Below, one piece after another: positions 6,676 through 7,198 of a stretch of 7,198 nucleotides of DNA. Source of the stretch: an uncultured Clostridia bacterium (GTDB lineage Bacteria; Bacillota; Clostridia; Christensenellales; CAG-314); contig CAKQXG010000108.1 of NCBI GenBank assembly GCA_934281515.1, positions 1 to 7,198 on the forward strand, read 5' to 3'. Under the pieces are notes generated by a model. The model did not search any database, was not told where the DNA came from, and saw nothing but the letters and a program-made list of their open reading frames with translations. The translations under genes were made by a program, and so were the position numbers. Every line of letters begins with the position of its first letter. Position 1 is the first letter of the stretch.

Positions 6676-6707
6676 TTTATATTTTTGTTTTTTTTATGAA
6701 ATTACAA
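6676..6707 (-). promoter_or_regulatory. Weak promoter candidate for the beta-helix lipoprotein
   Basis: Read leftward: TTGTAA (6702-6707), a 20-base A-rich spacer, then TATAAA (6676-6681). Box quality is fair but the spacing is 3 bases longer than ideal. A second possible -10, TACAAT (near 6650), has no good -35. Transcripts from the first would have a leader of about 80 bases. No operator or riboswitch-like fold was recognised. Confidence 0.3.
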
Positions 6708-6712
6708 AGGGT

Positions 6713-6738
6713 CCATCTGACGTGGCCACCTGACGTGG
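6713..6738 (+). repeat. Tandem 13-base repeat, two units
   Basis: CCATCTGACGTGG (6713-6725) is followed directly by CCACCTGACGTGG (6726-6738), with one difference in 13. The junction forms the palindrome GTGGCCAC (6722-6729). It lies about 120 bases upstream of the beta-helix gene start, outside the likely promoter. It could be a regulator-binding direct repeat or the end of an interspersed repeat; no family is recognised. Confidence 0.6.
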
Positions 6739-6802
6739 ACGCACTAGGGACGATACATAATTCTCTTTATTGCCATAACATCATTAGACACTCCTAAATA
6801 AC

Positions 6803-6854
6803 GCCTTTCCCTTCGAGGAGAAGGTGGCAAAAACATAGTTTTTGACGGATGAGG
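6803..6854 (+). repeat. Interspersed hairpin repeat, copy A
   Basis: Order of parts: a stem of the CCTTTCCC/GAGAAGG type (6804-6824, imperfect), GGTGGC, a second stem CAAAAAC/GTTTTTG (6828-6834 with 6838-6844, loop ATA), then GACGGATGAGG (6844-6854). The same parts appear in reverse orientation in copy B (6945-6992). Elements with a CCTTCCCC...GGGGAAGG stem followed by GACGGATGAGG resemble intergenic repeats I associate with clostridial and related genomes; this is recall, not a search result. Confidence 0.65.
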
Positions 6855-6944
6855 TAGCAGAGATACACTCTATATTTACAATAGCTTTCCTTCCGTTCAT
6901 TACTCTTGTTTGATAGTGGCGGATACAAAATTTGTTTCTATTCC

Positions 6945-6992
6945 CCTCATCCGTCGGCGTTCGCCGACACCTTCCCCACCTCGGGGGAAGGC
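6945..6992 (-). repeat. Interspersed hairpin repeat, copy B
   Basis: Opposite orientation to copy A. On the plus strand: CCTCATCC, a perfect stem GTCGGCG/CGCCGAC (6953-6959 with 6962-6968, loop TT), AC, then a perfect stem CCTTCCCC/GGGGAAGG (6970-6977 with 6984-6991, loop ACCTCG) followed by CTTTTA. The outer parts match copy A, but the inner stem has a completely different sequence at the same place. The rightward end (stem then CTTTTA) could act as a weak terminator. Confidence 0.7.
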
Positions 6993-7068
6993 TTTTATAA
7001 GGATAATTTACCTTGAAGATACTAGCAAATAGAGTTGTGCATTTGCCCTAGTCGTCAACGTTAGGTTG

Positions 7069-7091
7069 CCCACCTCGGGGGAAGGCTTTTT
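7069..7091 (-). repeat. Interspersed hairpin repeat, truncated copy C
   Basis: CCCACCTCGGGGGAAGGC followed by TTTTT repeats the right end of copy B almost exactly (about 22 identical bases). The left arm of the stem (CCTTC) and the whole inner hairpin are missing; GTTAGGTTG precedes it instead. It is a partial copy in the same orientation as copy B. Confidence 0.6.
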
Positions 7092-7169
7092 ACGGTGCAA
7101 AGGTAAAAAAAATAACCTAGTCCATAATCTGAACTAAGTTACCTTGTGATGCTTACAAAGAATAGTAAG

Positions 7170-7195
7170 AAAAACTTCCACAATCGTGGGTTTTT
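7170..7195. terminator. Terminator-like hairpin at right edge
   Basis: AAAAAC (7170-7175) and GTTTTT (7190-7195) enclose the stem CCAC/GTGG (7178-7181 with 7186-7189, loop AATC) with a 2-base bulge. T-runs lie on both sides, so it could work in both directions: for a leftward gene beyond the right edge, or for rightward transcripts. The GC stem is only 4-5 bp, so strength is uncertain. Confidence 0.4.
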
Positions 7196-7198
7196 GCA

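Larger units (their letters stand above)
6739..7198. other. Gene-free right-hand spacer
   Basis: No reading frame with a ribosome site and coding character was found on either strand. Besides repeats A-C it holds a diverged inverted repeat TAACCTAGT/ACTAAGTTA (7113-7121 with 7133-7141, one mismatch) that competes with AAGGTAA/TTACCTT (7100-7106 with 7139-7145), and an edge hairpin at 7170-7195. The segment 6855-6944 between the oppositely oriented copies A and B carries no recognisable gene or strong promoter. Confidence 0.55.

Noticed and set aside
6855..6944. Second invertible segment between repeats A and B
   Set aside because: The two repeats differ in their inner stems and there is no strong promoter or gene between them; they look like two independent insertions of an interspersed repeat.

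Overview
The window holds two large genes, both read leftward (minus strand), and three noncoding stretches. Both proteins start with a bacterial lipoprotein signal peptide (positively charged start, hydrophobic core, lipobox Cys). Neither has an LPXTG motif or other C-terminal anchor. The domain mix (MBG and Ig-like repeats, InlB-type repeats, BspA leucine-rich repeats, a Cthe_2159-type carbohydrate-binding beta-helix), the AGGAG-type ribosome sites and the AT-rich spacers suggest an uncultured Gram-positive clostridial bacterium, probably from a gut or another fibre-rich anaerobic habitat. The sequence alone cannot give the genus.

Layout from left to right. 1-87: hairpins, including a strong terminator that overlaps the stop codon of the first gene. 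85-4149 (minus): a 1354-residue modular surface lipoprotein with an Ig-like domain, four MBG-type repeats, three InlB-like repeats and about 26 BspA leucine-rich repeats. 4150-4607: a 458-base spacer with two copies of a 34-base sequence in inverted orientation around a consensus promoter (TTGACA, 17 bases, TATAAT). The promoter now points rightward, away from the 1354-residue gene. 4608-6590 (minus): a 660-residue Cthe_2159-family beta-helix lipoprotein with a Gly/Pro-rich tail. 6591-7198: no gene, but a short tandem repeat, a cluster of hairpin-forming interspersed repeats and a terminator-like hairpin at the right edge.

The most interesting feature is 4188-4398. It has the layout of an invertible promoter (phase-variation switch) for the leucine-rich-repeat lipoprotein. 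As written the promoter faces a hairpin plus T-run and would give only a tiny terminated RNA. If the segment were flipped, the promoter would face the lipoprotein gene and the hairpin it then meets would have no T-run, so transcription could enter the gene. No recombinase is encoded here, so the enzyme would have to act from elsewhere. This is inferred from sequence layout only. The main alternative is two copies of a dispersed terminator-like palindrome.

Both genes encode predicted extracellular lipoproteins, one of an adhesion/recognition type and one of a polysaccharide-binding type. A shared role in attachment to host or plant polymers is plausible but unproven. A terminator-like palindrome and 458 bases separate them, so they are probably separate transcription units.
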